Origin: Bacillota bacterium
Lineage (GTDB): Bacteria; Bacillota; Clostridia; Acetivibrionales; DTU013
NCBI GenBank assembly: GCA_023435805.1
Contig: JAEZMC010000120.1
Coordinates: 1 to 6,706 of the forward strand
Reading direction: 5' to 3'
Length of the DNA: 6,706 bases
Every line of letters starts with the position of its first letter. The stretch's first letter is position 1. The notes under the pieces were generated by a model. That model was not told where the DNA came from. It ran no database searches and saw only the letters and a program-made list of their open reading frames with translations. Shown here one piece after another: positions 5,742 through 6,706 of the stretch. The translations under genes were made by a program, and so were the position numbers.

Positions 5742-5930
5742 ATCGTTACCTCCTTCAGCCGGTTATTTCCAACTTATGTCAGGCAGTATGTTTCGCATAT
5801 CATTTCATATATACCCTGCATGCCCTTTTGATTACCAATAATTAAACGTTTGTTTTATTTGTTTCCATAAATGTTTCCTTGCATTTTACAGCCGCCACAC
5901 CGTTCACCAGCGGAAAGCCGGATAAATCCT

Positions 5931-6413
5931 CTACATCCCTTCCATCATAAACAACTGCGGATTTAGCATGCCGAATATCATTGCTATGTGAGCTACAACG
6001 AGAAAAATTCCAACAAATATTGCATGAAGCTTCAGTTTCCCGACTTCATCCCTCTGTCTCCCGATTACCCCTGCTTCAAGCAAAAAGATCCCAAAGAAAG
6101 GAACGATCCCCGAAAGATAGAAGCCAACTGCTATCACATCTGAAAAGCCTCTCCATCCGCCTGTAGCAGTAAGAGGAATAACAGCCGTAATAAGCAGGTA
6201 GATAAAAATCCCAAGGAAATAAAGGCTCGCAAAAATGCCTGTTGCTTTGTTAACCGCTCTCGCCTTCCCTGTCAGATTCCTTGTAAATAGAATGATTAGC
6301 TCTGTGATCGCCAGCGTTTCGGCACAGATAACCGGAATGGCCATAAAAATAATTAAGTTCCATGGTTGCGCAGTTGCCAGGAGTTCCATGTAGTGTGTCA
6401 TCATATCATTCAT
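5931..6413 (-). CDS. small four-helix integral membrane protein of unknown function
   Basis: The 160-residue product has four predicted membrane segments at about 19-42, 58-82, 94-116 and 129-150, and an N-terminus beginning MNDMMTHYMELLATAQPWN. Polar residues lie within or next to the segments: E32 and E38 in the first (AETLAITELIILF), E113 at the end of the third, and H130 and H142 in the fourth (LHAIFVGIFLVVAHIAMIF). These are candidates for metal, haem, quinone or proton contacts; that is inference. From memory it resembles a family of uncharacterised clostridial membrane proteins, possibly DUF6803, sometimes labelled 'permease'. The start at 6413 is chosen because GGGAGG (6422-6427) stands 8 nt upstream; an in-frame ATG at 6494 would add 27 residues lacking a good binding site. 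It lies between a metal-binding-domain gene and a hemerythrin gene on the same strand. Confidence 0.85.
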   Translation of the reverse strand: MNDMMTHYMELLATAQPWNLIIFMAIPVICAETLAITELIILFTRNLTGKARAVNKATGIFASLYFLGIFIYLLITAVIPLTATGGWRGFSDVIAVGFYLSGIVPFFGIFLLEAGVIGRQRDEVGKLKLHAIFVGIFLVVAHIAMIFGMLNPQLFMMEGM

Positions 6414-6421
6414 ATAAAATA

Positions 6422-6427
6422 CCTCCC
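6422..6427 (-). promoter_or_regulatory. ribosome binding site deciding the membrane-protein start
   Basis: GGGAGG followed by TATTTTAT and ATG on the minus strand. It sits inside the longer upstream reading frame, so it supports starting at 6413 and not 6494. Confidence 0.85.
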
Positions 6428-6531
6428 TTTTAAAATTGGTCCAGTGATGTGATCTTACCAGATTTATGTGAAGATATGATGAAGATGACTGCAATCAGAT
6501 ACATTTTTTAGAAGATATTCCTTTTAAAATA

Positions 6532-6537
6532 TGTCAA
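6532..6537 (-). promoter_or_regulatory. candidate -35 box (TTGACA) for the membrane-protein gene
   Basis: A perfect TTGACA on the minus strand lies just after the terminator of the preceding gene and about 120 nt before the membrane-protein start. No good -10 follows at 16-18 nt (TTCTAA at 18 nt is the nearest), so this is only a candidate. Confidence 0.3.
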
Positions 6538-6551
6538 TCCATACATATAAG

Positions 6552-6572
6552 AAAAAAGGCAGCTAAGCTGCC
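6552..6572 (-). terminator. intrinsic terminator of the HMA-domain gene
   Basis: On the minus strand GGCAGCT, one base, AGCTGCC is followed at once by six T and a C, a compact GC-rich stem with a proper U-tract. It begins 13 nt after the stop at 6585-6587 and separates this gene from the membrane-protein gene. Confidence 0.9.
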
Positions 6573-6584
6573 CTTACGCGGTCC

Positions 6585-6706
6585 TTATCTTATATTTGTT
6601 ACTTCATACCCCGCATCGGCTACCGCTGCTTTGATCTCATCCTCGTCGACACTGTGAGCCACCTCTATGTCAGCAGCCTTACCCTTGAGATCAACTTTGG
6701 CTGACT
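6585..6706 (-). CDS. heavy-metal-associated (HMA) domain protein, CopZ-like copper chaperone, C-terminal part
   Basis: The minus strand from the right edge encodes 39 residues to a TAA at 6585-6587: SAKVDLKGKAADIEVAHSVD, then EDEIKAAVADAGYEV and TNIR. This is the second half of a ferredoxin-like HMA domain: the edge strands, the loop before helix two, and the typical AAVADAGYEV segment. Free-standing HMA proteins of about 65-75 residues carry copper(I) to P-type ATPases or regulators, and ending right after the domain fits that type. The N-terminal half with the expected CxxC metal site lies outside the window, so metal binding cannot be confirmed. It could instead be the end of a larger protein with a C-terminal HMA domain. 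A strong terminator follows. Confidence 0.85.
   Translation of the reverse strand, partial: SAKVDLKGKAADIEVAHSVDEDEIKAAVADAGYEVTNIR

Noticed and set aside
5808..5838. TTGGTA ... TATATA as the hemerythrin promoter
   Set aside because: The spacer is 19 nt and both boxes are imperfect, so it was not entered as a feature.
5073..5841. Plus-strand frames opposite the hemerythrin gene
   Set aside because: The minus strand encodes a clear hemerythrin protein with a strong ribosome binding site; the plus frames lack both.
5844..5851. AAACGTTT palindrome upstream of the hemerythrin gene as a CcpA or FNR-type operator
   Set aside because: Aligned to the cre consensus it misses the outer conserved bases, and no FNR-like half-site pair was found; an 8-bp AT-rich palindrome is common.
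5842..5907. Minus-strand GTG frame of 21 residues (VNGVAAVKCKETFMETNKTNV) after the membrane-protein gene
   Set aside because: The frame reads plausibly and runs open into the end of the membrane-protein gene, but no start with a binding site exists and the length is within chance.

Overview
The window looks like a chromosomal segment of a moderate-GC, probably spore-forming member of the Bacillota, most likely an anaerobic clostridial lineage. The grounds are near-consensus AGGAGG ribosome binding sites at most starts, intrinsic terminators, a DUF2935 protein (a family known mainly from Firmicutes), and a repeat-rich Tyr/Phe/Gly-tailed protein of the kind seen on spore or cell surfaces. The species cannot be named from this sequence.

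Layout. Positions 1-490 hold no intact long gene but show two decayed or frame-broken coding traces. One is a plus-strand frame interrupted by two TGA codons (about 1-215). The other is a minus-strand small gene (216-358) that would be intact after adding one base. Next comes a plus-strand run of three separately punctuated genes. They are a DEAD-box RNA helicase with a long basic, low-complexity tail (491-2167, followed by a hairpin); an unrecognised protein with six 12-residue repeats (2364-2993, followed by a long inverted repeat); and a DUF2935 protein with two similar halves (3150-4073, followed by a hairpin).

From about 4244 to the right end everything reads on the minus strand. In transcription order these are the C-terminal part of a heavy-metal-associated (CopZ-type) domain protein cut by the window edge (6585-6706), its terminator (6552-6572), a small four-helix membrane protein (5931-6413), a hemerythrin HHE protein (5190-5741) and a tandem-domain PhnB/VOC protein (4244-5128). 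The last two are 61 bp apart and probably co-transcribed. The two gene blocks converge around 4074-4243.

How the genes may work together is inference. The hemerythrin protein and probably the DUF2935 protein are helical-bundle proteins with His/Glu metal-ligand patterns. With the HMA-domain protein they suggest a metal or oxygen/nitrosative-stress handling theme, but they do not form one operon. The repeat protein and the DUF2935 gene each have a weak sigma-K-like sequence upstream. No CRISPR array, insertion sequence, tRNA or rRNA was seen. Nothing here amounts to a clearly new multi-gene system. The points most worth checking are the frame-broken small gene, the repeat protein, the duplicated DUF2935 ligand motifs and the four-helix membrane protein.
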